Positions 25,909 through 37,434 of a DNA stretch of 64,000 nt are shown piece after piece. This DNA is from Bacillus sp. UNC41MFS5 (GTDB taxonomy: Bacteria; Bacillota; Bacilli; Bacillales_B; DSM-18226): NCBI RefSeq assembly GCF_000686805.1, contig NZ_KK366020.1, positions 84,634 through 148,633 on the forward strand, read 5' to 3'. Position numbers and translations under genes: made by a program. How positions within the stretch are numbered: position 1 is the stretch's first letter; every line of letters starts with the position of its first letter. The notes beneath the pieces are model-generated. The model saw nothing but the letters and a program-made list of their open reading frames with translations. It ran no database searches and had not been told where the DNA came from.

Positions 25909-26541
25909 TTGGATCATTTCAATTACCCTCAGGGTCATGGTAAAATGCCTAATTTTCCTTATGAAAACAACCTCCGGCAGACACAAACACAACCGCCGCC
26001 GCATGGAGGAGGCTATCAACCACCATCGCACGGAGGAGGCCATCAACCGCCGCCGCATGGAGGAGGTCATCAACCACCATCGCACGGAGGAGGCCATCAA
26101 CCGCCGCCGCATGGAGGAGGTCATCAACCGCCGCCGCACGGGGGAGGTCATCAACCGCCGCCGCATGGGGGAGGTCATCAACCGCCGCCGCATGGGGGAG
26201 GTCATCATCCGCCATCACATGGAGGAGGCTATCAACCGCCGCCGCATGGGGGAGGCTATCATCCGCCATATGGAGGAGGCTCCCATTATGATGGTCCTCC
26301 GGCTGGACCGCCTCCCACCTATATTCCGCATGAATCAGCTGGCTTATATGCGGTTGACCCAGGAGGAATTAGGCACTGTCTGTACCGTTATACCTATATT
26401 TGGTTGAGAAACGGAAGTAGCTTCTGGTATTATCCAACCTACGTGGGCAGAAACTCCATCGGTGGGTACCGCTGGAGTGGAAACCACTGGATATATTATG
26501 GAACGGACTTAAGCAGAATCCGTTCATTTAGTTGCCACTAA
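25909..26541 (+). CDS. His/Pro/Gly-rich repeat protein, probable spore coat protein
   Basis: A 210-residue low-complexity protein. After 27 residues come ten tandem nonapeptides of form QPP(P/S)HGGG(H/Y), residues 28-117, then a Gly/Pro linker and an aromatic-rich C-terminal domain of about 65 residues (GLYAVDPGGIRHCLYRYTYIWLRNGSSFWYYPTYVGR...). There is no signal peptide. Start is TTG 25909 behind AAAAGGGG. The sigma-K-like promoter and the composition suggest a coat or crust protein; the His clusters may bind metal. Antisense and +1 frames are also open because of the repeats. Confidence 0.75.
   Translation: MDHFNYPQGHGKMPNFPYENNLRQTQTQPPPHGGGYQPPSHGGGHQPPPHGGGHQPPSHGGGHQPPPHGGGHQPPPHGGGHQPPPHGGGHQPPPHGGGHHPPSHGGGYQPPPHGGGYHPPYGGGSHYDGPPAGPPPTYIPHESAGLYAVDPGGIRHCLYRYTYIWLRNGSSFWYYPTYVGRNSIGGYRWSGNHWIYYGTDLSRIRSFSCH
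25990..26259 (+). repeat. 27-bp tandem repeat inside the coat-like gene (ten units)
   Basis: Ten in-frame 27-bp units such as CAACCGCCGCCGCATGGAGG plus AGGTCAT. Units differ mainly at the CCG/TCG (Pro/Ser) codon and the last CAT/TAT (His/Tyr) codon. Near-identical neighbours indicate recent expansion. Confidence 0.95.
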
Positions 26542-26543
26542 TT

Positions 26544-26582
26544 AGAAAGAACTGTCCTAAATTGGGCAGTTCTTTCTTTTTT
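26544..26582. terminator. Bidirectional terminator between the coat-like and SASP-like genes
   Basis: AGAAAGAACTGTCC pairs with GGGCAGTTCTTTCT, followed by a T run. It ends exactly at the stop codon of the convergent small gene. Confidence 0.9.
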
Positions 26583-26744
26583 TTAAGAGTTTGGATTTGT
26601 TTTGCTTTTCTGCCCTTTGGTGTTGCGCTTATTACCTTTGCTGTTATCACCGCTGACAAACTCGCTGGAAAATTCAGCTTCCGACTGTCCTGCTTGCGGT
26701 GAGTTTTGATTCTTACTGCCTTTGTTGTATTTCTTCGTCATCAT
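26583..26744 (-). CDS. Small gamma-type SASP-like spore protein (53 aa)
   Basis: A 53-residue, very hydrophilic protein rich in Lys, Asn, Gln and Ser. The centre, AGQSEAEFSSEFVSGDN, resembles the AGQGQFGTEFASETN unit of gamma-type small acid-soluble spore proteins, which serve as an amino-acid store in spores; here only one such unit is present. The start has AAAAGGAGGG at good spacing. The upstream CATAGTA fits a forespore -10, but no matching -35 is visible. Identity as a SASP is tentative. Confidence 0.65.
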   Translation of the reverse strand: MMTKKYNKGSKNQNSPQAGQSEAEFSSEFVSGDNSKGNKRNTKGQKSKTNPNS

Positions 26745-26864
26745 TGATCCCTCCTTTTCTACTATGGTTTAGTTTGCATTCGAGTAAGTTGTTTATTCAG
26801 GTAAAATAAAGGTAATATTTGAATGATTAGATAGCTGACGGGAATTTTTTGAAAGGGTGATTGG

Positions 26865-27533
26865 ATGCAGTCAAAGATAGACTTGTTAACAAAACTATTT
26901 GAAGAAAATCGAAATGAAGCAAATGCAGGACCGATGGAGAAATATATGAAAGACCACTTCCCCTTCCTTGGCATCAAGAAGCCTGATCGAAGTGTGCTGG
27001 AGAAGCAGTTTTTTCAAGAAACAGGGCTGCTAAAGGAGCCGTTTAACCAGGAATTTATTCGTGAACTTTGGGCGAAGGATGAACGTGAATACCAATATAC
27101 AGGATTGGTTTACATGGAAAAGTCGCTGAAAAAACTTGTGAAAAGTGATTTATCTTTCATGGAGGAATTGATTCAAACGAAATCGTGGTGGGATACGGTG
27201 GATGCAATTGCTCCCAAACCGGTTGGGGAAATTGCCAAAGGGTTTCCTGACGTCGTGGCGGAGACAATTGATTGCTGGGCCACCCATGATTACCTCTGGC
27301 TCCGCAGGGCAGCACTTCTTTTTCAATTAAAGTATAAAGAGAACACAAATGAAGAACTGCTTTATCAATACATACGCCTGAATGCAGACAGTAAGGAATT
27401 TTTTATCCAAAAGGCCATTGGCTGGGCGTTACGGGAATATTCGAAGACCAATCCGGCATCCGTGAAAAAATTTATCGAAGCAACCAAGCTAGCACCGTTA
27501 AGTGTTCGGGAAGGAAGTAAGTATTTAGCTTGA
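26865..27533 (+). CDS. AlkD-like DNA alkylation repair protein
   Basis: A 222-residue all-helical HEAT-repeat DNA glycosylase of the AlkC/AlkD family, which excises cationic alkylated purines such as 3- and 7-alkyl bases. The active-site set of AlkD seems conserved: Trp and Asp in KSWWDTVD, the Arg in WLRRAALLFQLKYK, and Trp in IGWALREYSKTNP. Monocistronic with an AAAGGGTGA site. Confidence 0.85.
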   Translation: MQSKIDLLTKLFEENRNEANAGPMEKYMKDHFPFLGIKKPDRSVLEKQFFQETGLLKEPFNQEFIRELWAKDEREYQYTGLVYMEKSLKKLVKSDLSFMEELIQTKSWWDTVDAIAPKPVGEIAKGFPDVVAETIDCWATHDYLWLRRAALLFQLKYKENTNEELLYQYIRLNADSKEFFIQKAIGWALREYSKTNPASVKKFIEATKLAPLSVREGSKYLA

Positions 27534-27604
27534 GCATCTGGGAGATAATGTTTTTGATAATCTGTTAAAATGGCAATAATGAAATGGGATAGAGGGTGGA
27601 CAGC

Positions 27605-28459
27605 ATGATAAAATGTATTGCAACAGATATGGATGGAACACTATTGAATTCAGTTCAACAAATCAGCTTAGCGAATAAGGAAGCTATTTTAAAAGCGCAG
27701 TCACAAGGCGTTGAAGTGGTGGTTGCAACAGGTCGGTCGTATCAAGAGGCTACTTACGTACTTACTGAGGCGGGTTTAACCTGCCCGGTTATTTGTGTGA
27801 ATGGTGCGGAAGTACGTTCCAAAGAGGGGGACGTCCTTTCAGCGACTCCAATTGGGAAACCATTAGCTCGAGAGGTTGCTGCAAGGCTTACGGAAAAGGA
27901 CGTGTATTTTGAAGTTTACACAAATCAGGGGGCCTTTACGCTCGACCCGGACAAGGCCGTTTCCATTCTTGTTGATATTGTAATGAGTGCGAACCCAGAA
28001 GCCAATCAGGCTGAGATTATTGAAGCTGCAGGGGCAAGAATCCGAGATGGCTTAATCCAAACAATTGAAGATTATGAACGGCTGTTTGCGAATGATCAGT
28101 ATCAAATCTATAAATTTCTTGTCTTCTCGTTTGATGGGGAAAAATTAGAAGCGGCAAATCAAGCATTAGCAGACTTAGAAGAACTAGCTATCGCATCTTC
28201 TGGTCATGAAAACATCGAAATCACCCACCGTGAGGCTCAAAAAGGAATTGCACTCGAGTCTTTTGTGAAAGAAAGAGGAATTGACTTAGCGGAAACGATG
28301 GCGATTGGTGATAATTATAATGATGTGTCGATGTTTGAGAAAGCCGGCAGATCAGTGGCGATGGGGAATGCAAATTATGAGATCAAGTCTCTTTGTGATG
28401 TGATTACAGACACAAACGTTGAAAGCGGAGTGGCGAAAGCGATTCTCGAAGTGATCTAA
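27605..28459 (+). CDS. Cof-type HAD hydrolase
   Basis: A 284-residue cytoplasmic phosphatase of HAD subfamily IIB. Motif I is TDMDGTLL near residue 7, motif II VATGRS, the motif III Lys is in AQKGIALESFVKERG, and motif IV is GDNYNDVSMFEKAG. A C2-type cap lies between. Substrates of such proteins are sugar phosphates or flavin/PLP phosphates; not decidable here. ATG 27605 has AGAGGG upstream and is preferred to GTG 27596. Sixteen bases separate it from the next gene, so the two may be co-transcribed. Confidence 0.88.
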   Translation: MIKCIATDMDGTLLNSVQQISLANKEAILKAQSQGVEVVVATGRSYQEATYVLTEAGLTCPVICVNGAEVRSKEGDVLSATPIGKPLAREVAARLTEKDVYFEVYTNQGAFTLDPDKAVSILVDIVMSANPEANQAEIIEAAGARIRDGLIQTIEDYERLFANDQYQIYKFLVFSFDGEKLEAANQALADLEELAIASSGHENIEITHREAQKGIALESFVKERGIDLAETMAIGDNYNDVSMFEKAGRSVAMGNANYEIKSLCDVITDTNVESGVAKAILEVI

Positions 28460-28475
28460 AGAAAGGCAGGAGTCA

Positions 28476-29549
28476 ATGAATAAGGTTTGTTCTATTTTAC
28501 TTGTGATGGTAGTGATGTTGTCGGGCTGTTCTCTGTTTGAAAAAAAGGACGAAGGAATTGAAGGAGACGAAGCCGTTGTTACGCAGCAGACTAATGTCGA
28601 AGTGATGGCTCAAAAGCTGCAAGTCCCTTGGTCAATTGATAATGTGAATCAAGCATTTTACATCAGTGAGCGAACCGGAAGTATCGTGAAGATTGAAAAC
28701 GGTAAAACAGAACGTCAATCAGTCCGTTTAGCACAGCCGCTAGCAAAAGCGGCCGAAGCAGGGCTGCTGGGCTTTGTTCTAGACCCTCAGTTTCTTGAGA
28801 ACCAAAAGGCGTATGCCTATTATACTTATAGTGAAGATGGACAGGGGCAGTTTAACCGACTCGTTGTTCTAAGGACGAATGGTTCGGTCTGGACCGAAGA
28901 GAGAATCCTGATCGACCGGATTCCGAGTGCAACTTACCATCATGGCGGCAGGCTGAAAATTGGTCCGGATGGAATGCTCTATATCACGACGGGTGACGCG
29001 ACCACTCCGGAAACCGCACAGAAGGTGAATAGTATCAATGGGAAGATTTTGCGAATGACATTGGATGGCAAGATTCCATCCGACAATCCATTCCCGAACT
29101 CGTATGTCTACAGTTATGGGCATCGTAATCCGCAGGGATTGGTGTGGGTGGGGAACACCTTATATGCAAGTGAGCATGGGCAATCGGCTCATGATGAGAT
29201 CAATCGGATTTCCCCAAGGGCTAATTATGGATGGCCAGTTATTCAAGGGACCGAGCAGAAGACTGGGATGGTAACACCAATATATCAGTCCGGTGATGAA
29301 ACATGGGCTCCGTCCGGACTGGCCGCAGTCGATGGGAAGCTGTATGCCGCAACATTAAGAGGCAACGCCGTTCGTGAATTTGGATTGAGCCAGAAACAGA
29401 CTCGCTCGGTGGTTATTGGTCTGGGGAGAATCCGAGACCTATATATCGATGGTGACTACCTCTACTTCGTAAGCAACAACACCGACGGCCGCGGAAACCC
29501 GGACGAGAACGATGATAAACTATATCGTGTGTTATTAAGGGATTTATAA
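28476..29549 (+). CDS. PQQ-type soluble sugar dehydrogenase (YliI/Asd-like) lipoprotein
   Basis: A 357-residue membrane-anchored lipoprotein with lipobox MLSGC. The mature part is a six-bladed beta-propeller of the glucose/sorbosone dehydrogenase family: VPWSIDN, GLLGFVLDP, the catalytic-type His in YHHGGRLKIGPDGMLYITTGD, and GHRNPQGLVW. Family members use PQQ to oxidise aldoses. No PQQ synthesis genes are in the window, so it may scavenge PQQ or use another role. A long perfect hairpin follows the stop codon. Confidence 0.85.
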   Translation: MNKVCSILLVMVVMLSGCSLFEKKDEGIEGDEAVVTQQTNVEVMAQKLQVPWSIDNVNQAFYISERTGSIVKIENGKTERQSVRLAQPLAKAAEAGLLGFVLDPQFLENQKAYAYYTYSEDGQGQFNRLVVLRTNGSVWTEERILIDRIPSATYHHGGRLKIGPDGMLYITTGDATTPETAQKVNSINGKILRMTLDGKIPSDNPFPNSYVYSYGHRNPQGLVWVGNTLYASEHGQSAHDEINRISPRANYGWPVIQGTEQKTGMVTPIYQSGDETWAPSGLAAVDGKLYAATLRGNAVREFGLSQKQTRSVVIGLGRIRDLYIDGDYLYFVSNNTDGRGNPDENDDKLYRVLLRDL

Positions 29550-29553
29550 GTGA

Positions 29554-29602
29554 AAGGGTGTCAGGCACCATGTGAATACTTCACATGGTGCCTGACACCC
29601 TT
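29554..29602 (+). terminator. Perfect 23-bp hairpin after the sugar dehydrogenase gene, built from the GGTGCCTGACACC motif
   Basis: GGGTGTCAGGCACCATGTGAA pairs perfectly over 21 bp with its complement at 29580-29600 around TAC, and AA/TT extends it. Five of the bases after the stem are T within TTCTTTG, so termination is likely but the stem is unusually long. Both arms carry the 13-mer that recurs elsewhere in the window. Confidence 0.75.
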
Positions 29603-29635
29603 CTTTGTCGATTTTTGTGAAGGTATGAAAATTCA

Positions 29636-29825
29636 TAGGCGGAGAATTTCCGGTTAATGTATATAGAGGACGCTTAAGAAGCAGATTTAAGCGGAGATAT
29701 TCCGGTTAATTGTTCTAAATAAGACAAAATCCAAAGATTTGGATAATATAAGCGGAAAATCTTCCTTTATTTTCAAGGAAATATGGGCATTTCCCAATTT
29801 AAACGGAATTTTTTCGTTTATTTTT
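29636..29825. repeat. Four palindromic CGGA...TCCG elements upstream of the bgl operon
   Basis: Copies begin near 29636, 29687, 29748 and 29798: TAGGCGGAGAATTTCCGGTT, TTAAGCGGAGATATTCCGGT, ATAAGCGGAAAATCTTCCTT and TTAAACGGAATTTTTTCGTT. Each is a short inverted repeat; the CGGA cores lie 52, 61 and 51 bp apart. The fill between copies is not conserved. Role unknown. Confidence 0.7.
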
Positions 29826-29878
29826 AAACAAAGTGAAAGTAACATTCAGTTATAACAGAAGCTTTAGAAAAAAATAAA

Positions 29879-29915
29879 TGAAAGCGTTGACATGTTTATT
29901 TCATCGTGATATTAT
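29879..29915 (+). promoter_or_regulatory. bgl promoter overlapped by a perfect cre site
   Basis: TTGACA (29887-29892), 17 bp, TATTAT (29910-29915) is a strong sigma-A promoter. TGAAAGCGTTGACA (29879-29892) matches the cre consensus TGWNANCGNTNWCA at every position and covers the -35, so CcpA should repress the operon when a preferred sugar is present. Confidence 0.85.
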
Positions 29916-29946
29916 CAATGTATAAATTAAATACACCCTATCCTTT

Positions 29947-30027
29947 AGGGTTGTTACTGGTCGTGCAGGCAAAACCTAAATTGTCGTCTCATAACATTTG
30001 TTTGAGGCGTGCAATTTAGGTTTTTTT
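29947..30027 (+). promoter_or_regulatory. RAT antiterminator and terminator, first module
   Basis: A ribonucleic antiterminator of the BglG/LicT type (GGGTTGTTACTGGTCGTGCA then GGCAAAACCT, 29947-29977) overlaps the left arm of a terminator: AACCTAAATTG (29973-29983) pairs with CAATTTAGGTT before TTTTT. A phosphorylated-state-controlled antiterminator protein would bind the RAT and prevent the terminator. Confidence 0.92.
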
Positions 30028-30120
30028 ATATTCTTGAGACACTTTGATCCGGAAAAAGGGACTCGGGGTGGCTGCCTACCTGTAACGGTGTATTTCATTA
30101 AAAACTTAATAATATTTTAC

Positions 30121-30206
30121 AGGATTGTTACTGGTTCGGCAGGCAAAACCTAAATTACTCAACACGTGAGGATTAGTTCCTTATGGTTGGTTAATTTAGG
30201 TTTTTT
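30121..30206 (+). promoter_or_regulatory. RAT antiterminator and terminator, second module
   Basis: GGATTGTTACTGGTTCGGCA then GGCAAAACCT (30121-30151) is a canonical LicT/BglG RAT. AACCTAAATTA pairs with TAATTTAGGTT (30192-30202), followed by T's. No coding sequence lies in the 93 bases between the two modules. Confidence 0.92.
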
Positions 30207-30248
30207 GTTTTCTTGGGACTGGAAGCGGATACAAATTTGGTTTTATAA

Positions 30249-32189
<1,941 letters not shown>

Positions 32190-32196
32190 TTTTTAA

Positions 32197-33711
<1,515 letters not shown>

Positions 33712-33716
33712 ATAAG

Positions 33717-33752
33717 AAAAAGAGATTGGAGCTTCCAATCTCTTTTTTTTTG
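33717..33752. terminator. Bidirectional terminator between bglH and the nos operon
   Basis: AGAGATTGGA pairs with TCCAATCTCT; A's precede and eight or more T's follow, so it works in both directions. Confidence 0.93.
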
Positions 33753-33759
33753 CCTTTTC

Positions 33760-34662
33760 TTACAGAATCTCAATCTTTAAAGAATTCACCTGTGAAACCA
33801 GCAGTTCTTCGTATTCTTTTTGAGCTTGGTAGTAGACCTCTTGTTCGCCGACTTTAGGGTTTTCCTTTTTAACTTTGTCAACTAAGTCCTTTTGGACCTT
33901 CTGGGACATGACTATCATTTGATATTGCTGCTTTTCTGTTGCCCAGAACTTCTCTTCGCCGTACTCATTGATCAGCTTTTTAGCTGACTCAAATTGATAA
34001 TATTGTTCGCGCGCTTTATTGAGGGCTGCATCTACTTCCGTCTCCGTTGCTTTATGTCCCTTTTCATCCGCCAGTAACGCCATCGCACGGAGGCGGATGA
34101 TTTGTGTTAATAACTGATTTTTGTCTTCAAGTGTTTTTTCCTGTGTATCTAAATAAGCGAGTTCTTCCTCTAACTGCTCACCCTTATATTGTTTCTGTGC
34201 ACTCTCACGGTTGATTGCCAGCTGCAATTGGTTAATAAACTTATAAAAGCTGACATCCTCGTCAGTGATCCACTCGCCATTCACCTTGGCAACCCCTTTT
34301 GGCTTGGTCACGTTCAGTTCAATGACTTTCTCTGTCTTTTTCCCGTCCTTTTTAAGTGTAAACACGGCCTCATATTTACCGCCCATTGGCAAATTCACTT
34401 TGCCGGTATAGGTGCCATTTTTCCCTTCCTTAAGCTTGACATCAAAACTTCCATGATCCATTTCCGTCATCGCTAAGTGGGCAGATACATCCAGCCCTTT
34501 TCCCGCCTTCTTGTTTTCGGTTACTTTTACTTCAAAAGGCATGGCTGTATCCTTAACGAAATAAAGATCCTTCGTGACATCCACTTTATAGTCAGGGTCT
34601 GAACTGCATCCTGTCATCACGGCAATTAGAAGAAGGATGGAGAATATTACCCGTATCTTCAT
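33760..34662 (-). CDS. Nos-operon lipoprotein with FixH/YtkA-like and SurA-like segments
   Basis: A 300-residue exported lipoprotein (lipobox AVMTGC). Residues about 30-120 look like the beta-sandwich FixH/YtkA-like module (PFEVKVTENKKAGKGLDVSAHLAMTEMDHGSFDVKL...GKYEAVFTLKKDGKK), which contains a His/Met set MTEMDHG that could bind copper. From about residue 127 (VAKVNGEWITDEDVSFYKF) it turns into a helical SurA/PrsA-like chaperone segment. The ATGA overlap with nosF shows co-translation. Likely role: periplasm-side copper delivery or folding of NosZ in place of NosL; this is inference. Confidence 0.7.
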   Translation of the reverse strand: MKIRVIFSILLLIAVMTGCSSDPDYKVDVTKDLYFVKDTAMPFEVKVTENKKAGKGLDVSAHLAMTEMDHGSFDVKLKEGKNGTYTGKVNLPMGGKYEAVFTLKKDGKKTEKVIELNVTKPKGVAKVNGEWITDEDVSFYKFINQLQLAINRESAQKQYKGEQLEEELAYLDTQEKTLEDKNQLLTQIIRLRAMALLADEKGHKATETEVDAALNKAREQYYQFESAKKLINEYGEEKFWATEKQQYQMIVMSQKVQKDLVDKVKKENPKVGEQEVYYQAQKEYEELLVSQVNSLKIEIL

Positions 34663-35336
34663 GAGCTGATTCCTCCTAAATTATGAGTTTGTAAAAACTC
34701 TTCTACTTTATATTTCTCCATTTTCCCATGATTCAAATAAGCCACATGGGTACATATCTGCTTGATTTCGTCCAGATGGTGCGAGGACAGCAGAATCGTC
34801 TTATCCTGAAGGGAACTTAGTACATCTAAAATTTCTTTTCTTCCAAGCGGGTCAATACCACTCGTCGGTTCATCAAGAATAAGCAGGCTTGAATCTTGAT
34901 AAAGGGTGATCGCTAGACCAAGGCGCTGCAGCATCCCTTTCGAGTACTTCTTGACTTGTTCATTGCGGTCATCCCACAAGCTGACCGAGCGAAGCACCTG
35001 CTCGATTCGTTCCTGGTTGGCAGTCTTCGTTACCGCCTCTGCAAAGAACGTCATATTTTCCAATCCTGTCAGCATTGGATAGAGCATAAATTTTTCCGGC
35101 AGATAGGCTATTGCTTTTTTCCACTCCTTATTTTTCTTGTTCACGGCAATCCCATTTATCAAAATTTCCCCTTGTTTGACCGGAAGCAATCCAAGCAAAC
35201 TATTGATGAATGTCGATTTTCCGGCACCATTGCGGCCAACCAGGGCACAGATTTCATTCCGGTTAATGTCTAGATTGATTGAATCTAGGACCGTTTTTTT
35301 TCCGAATGATTGGTTTAAATTCTTTACGTTGATCAT
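34659..35336 (-). CDS. nosF: ABC transporter ATPase NosF
   Basis: A 225-residue ATPase with Walker A GRNGAGKST, signature YSKGMLQRLGLA, Walker B LLILDEPTSGIDPL and switch SSHHLDEI. With NosD and NosY it forms the Nos transporter complex needed to mature the copper site of N2O reductase. It overlaps nosY and the following lipoprotein gene by four bases each (ATGA). Confidence 0.88.
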   Translation of the reverse strand: MINVKNLNQSFGKKTVLDSINLDINRNEICALVGRNGAGKSTFINSLLGLLPVKQGEILINGIAVNKKNKEWKKAIAYLPEKFMLYPMLTGLENMTFFAEAVTKTANQERIEQVLRSVSLWDDRNEQVKKYSKGMLQRLGLAITLYQDSSLLILDEPTSGIDPLGRKEILDVLSSLQDKTILLSSHHLDEIKQICTHVAYLNHGKMEKYKVEEFLQTHNLGGISS

Positions 35337-36130
35337 TCGTAACCCTCCTTACGATTGAATACAATCGCTGTGAAAAATGAAGCGATGAGCCAGAACAATA
35401 GATTTCCGAGCAAGAAGAATACTGGCTTTGTCCACATAAACGCTTGTAAGAGTCTCGACATATGGCCGAAGGAATATACCCCCGTGCCTGTTTCTAAAAA
35501 CATTCGAACAGCCTGAAGCGGATTTAAAAAGTAGACTGAAGAAAATAGTTTCACATTTTCATGTGTTACATCAGGTAAGAACGATAGCAAGATAAAATCA
35601 TGTAAAAAGAAAAAATAGAACCAGACAAAGATTGTAAATCCTAATATCTGCATCCTCGAGCGGCTGATGCTGCCGATTGCGGCGCCCATTTGCAAGAAGA
35701 CGAGGCTCATACAAACAATCGCTGCCACAAAGATGAAATAACTTTTCATATCTAGTTGAAAGTTAAATTTTAATAGTAACAAATAGACGAAAAACCAAGT
35801 AATCAGCGGGACAAGGACTACTGTATAGAGTCCCAGGCTTTTTTTGAGTAGGAAGCTTCCGTAATGGTCTGTCTTTGTCAGCAGCATAATCAATGTCTTT
35901 TGTTCCTTTTCTTGAAAAATCGAAAACGCCCCGATAAATAAGCATAGAATCGGAATAAAATAGATAATCGTATCAAACAGGTTAATTAAGAGCACATAAA
36001 AGCCTTTATCAAATGAAAGGGCTGAGGAACGAAATAAAATCGCAATCGAAATCAGAACAATAATACTTAAACTTAGCCAAAGTCCTTTTCCTCTTATATT
36101 TTCCTTCCATTCCTTCCAAATGTAATGCAT
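35333..36130 (-). CDS. nosY: ABC transporter permease NosY
   Basis: A 265-residue membrane protein with about six helices, opening HYIWKEWKENIRGKGLWLSLSIIVLIS and carrying the conserved FSIFQEKEQKTLIMLLTKTDHYG cytoplasmic segment of NosY-type ABC-2 permeases. Its start overlaps the end of nosD by 37 bases. In Pseudomonas the NosDFY complex supplies copper or sulfur for the CuZ cluster. Confidence 0.85.
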   Translation of the reverse strand: MHYIWKEWKENIRGKGLWLSLSIIVLISIAILFRSSALSFDKGFYVLLINLFDTIIYFIPILCLFIGAFSIFQEKEQKTLIMLLTKTDHYGSFLLKKSLGLYTVVLVPLITWFFVYLLLLKFNFQLDMKSYFIFVAAIVCMSLVFLQMGAAIGSISRSRMQILGFTIFVWFYFFFLHDFILLSFLPDVTHENVKLFSSVYFLNPLQAVRMFLETGTGVYSFGHMSRLLQAFMWTKPVFFLLGNLLFWLIASFFTAIVFNRKEGYE

Positions 36131-37434
36131 AGTAGGTGTCTCCCCTTTAGTAAAATCCCCACAATTAGCAAGGTGGCAATAAGGAAAATTGCTTTCGAAT
36201 GGATTCCTTTTGACGTTGTTATTGGGTGTGGGTCATGAAACATGATAGATTCCTTTGTCAGCACCGCGTTCATTTTTTCATAAATCTTCAATGCGGGACT
36301 TTTTAAAAATAAATAGGATAATTCTTGATCTTCCATTAGTTGATATAAAGAAGAACGATAGGTTATTGGAAAATCCCCAATGTGGTCTTGGTCTAAATCG
36401 GTGATGGGGAACGTGCTGCCCCAGTCATTCCCTTTGCCATCCTTGCTCCAGGAATTATTCTCACTATTTCCGCCAAGAGTTACTGCAGGAATCGTATTTT
36501 CGGTAATTTGGTTTAAGGTGAAAACTTGATCATTGGAACTTGACCACAGTTCAATTCCGATTTGGTTTTGAACGATTTTGTTGTGGCGAAATTCGTTTCT
36601 GGTCGCTTGATCAATGTACATACCGCGTTGGTTCATATAAAAGGTATTATCGGCAATATCATTGTCATTGGCTTGGAGAAGCAATAATCCAAAGGATTGG
36701 TTGCCATAGTTCACGACAAATTGGTTATCCTCGAGCTTCAAATGGTTCGAGTTCATAATCGCTGCGCCACCGGTATTCATCGTGAATATATTTTTCTTGA
36801 AAATGTTCTCGTCGGAATACATGTAATGCAAACCATATCTTGTGTGGCTAATATTATTTTCATAGCTTTTATTGTTGTTGGCATATTCAAAGAACATCCC
36901 GTCCCGGGTGCCTTCAATCGTATTTTTTTCTAGCAGATTATCATTGGCATAATAAACGTGAATCCCATTTCCCTGGGACGCAATTTCGCCTTTTCCCAGG
37001 CCCTTAATCTGATTGGAACGAATGGTATTATGGTGCGCCTGGCTTAAATAAATGCCGTGAAAGGAGTCGCGGATGATCATATGTTCAACGACATTGTTGT
37101 TTGTGTAAATCTTAATGGCCGCGTATTCCTCAGCTGAGTTCCGGTTCATACCTCCATGCATGACAGTTAGGTGGCTCAGTTTTACATTAGGGGCCTTAAT
37201 GGAAATGACATTCCCGGTTCCGTCTCCTTTGATTACGGTCTTTGTTGAGCCAATAATCGTTATCGGTTTGTTGATGACAATATCGCCCTGGTACGTTTTA
37301 TTTTCAAGCCTCAACACCGCCCCTTCTTTCAGGCTGTCGATGGTTGCTTGTAATGGTTCGGCTGCCAGCTTTTTCTCAGGGCTCATGACTAGCAATAGAG
37401 AAAAAATGAAAGATAAGAGCGCAAGTTTTTTCAT
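36094..37434 (-). CDS. nosD: Copper-site maturation protein NosD (parallel beta-helix)
   Basis: A 446-residue exported protein. An N-terminal signal peptide ends near LAAEP. Residues about 40-330 are repeating beta-helix coils with NN/HN/N-I patterns (NNVVEHMIIRDSFHGIYLSQAHHNTIRSNQI...). A C-terminal transmembrane helix AIFLIATLLIVGILLKG anchors it outside the membrane. It acts with NosF and NosY on NosZ maturation. It begins one base after the preceding membrane gene. Confidence 0.9.
   Translation of the reverse strand: MKKLALLSFIFSLLLVMSPEKKLAAEPLQATIDSLKEGAVLRLENKTYQGDIVINKPITIIGSTKTVIKGDGTGNVISIKAPNVKLSHLTVMHGGMNRNSAEEYAAIKIYTNNNVVEHMIIRDSFHGIYLSQAHHNTIRSNQIKGLGKGEIASQGNGIHVYYANDNLLEKNTIEGTRDGMFFEYANNNKSYENNISHTRYGLHYMYSDENIFKKNIFTMNTGGAAIMNSNHLKLEDNQFVVNYGNQSFGLLLLQANDNDIADNTFYMNQRGMYIDQATRNEFRHNKIVQNQIGIELWSSSNDQVFTLNQITENTIPAVTLGGNSENNSWSKDGKGNDWGSTFPITDLDQDHIGDFPITYRSSLYQLMEDQELSYLFLKSPALKIYEKMNAVLTKESIMFHDPHPITTSKGIHSKAIFLIATLLIVGILLKGRHLLCITFGRNGRKI

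Noticed and set aside
25903..26407. Antisense and +1-frame proteins over the coat-like gene
   Set aside because: All frames are open because the 27-bp repeat lacks stop codons; only the chosen frame has a promoter, ribosome site and a non-repetitive C-terminal domain.
26745..26864. Sigma-G promoter for the SASP-like gene
   Set aside because: CATAGTA fits the -10, but no GnATA -35 occurs 16-18 bp upstream.
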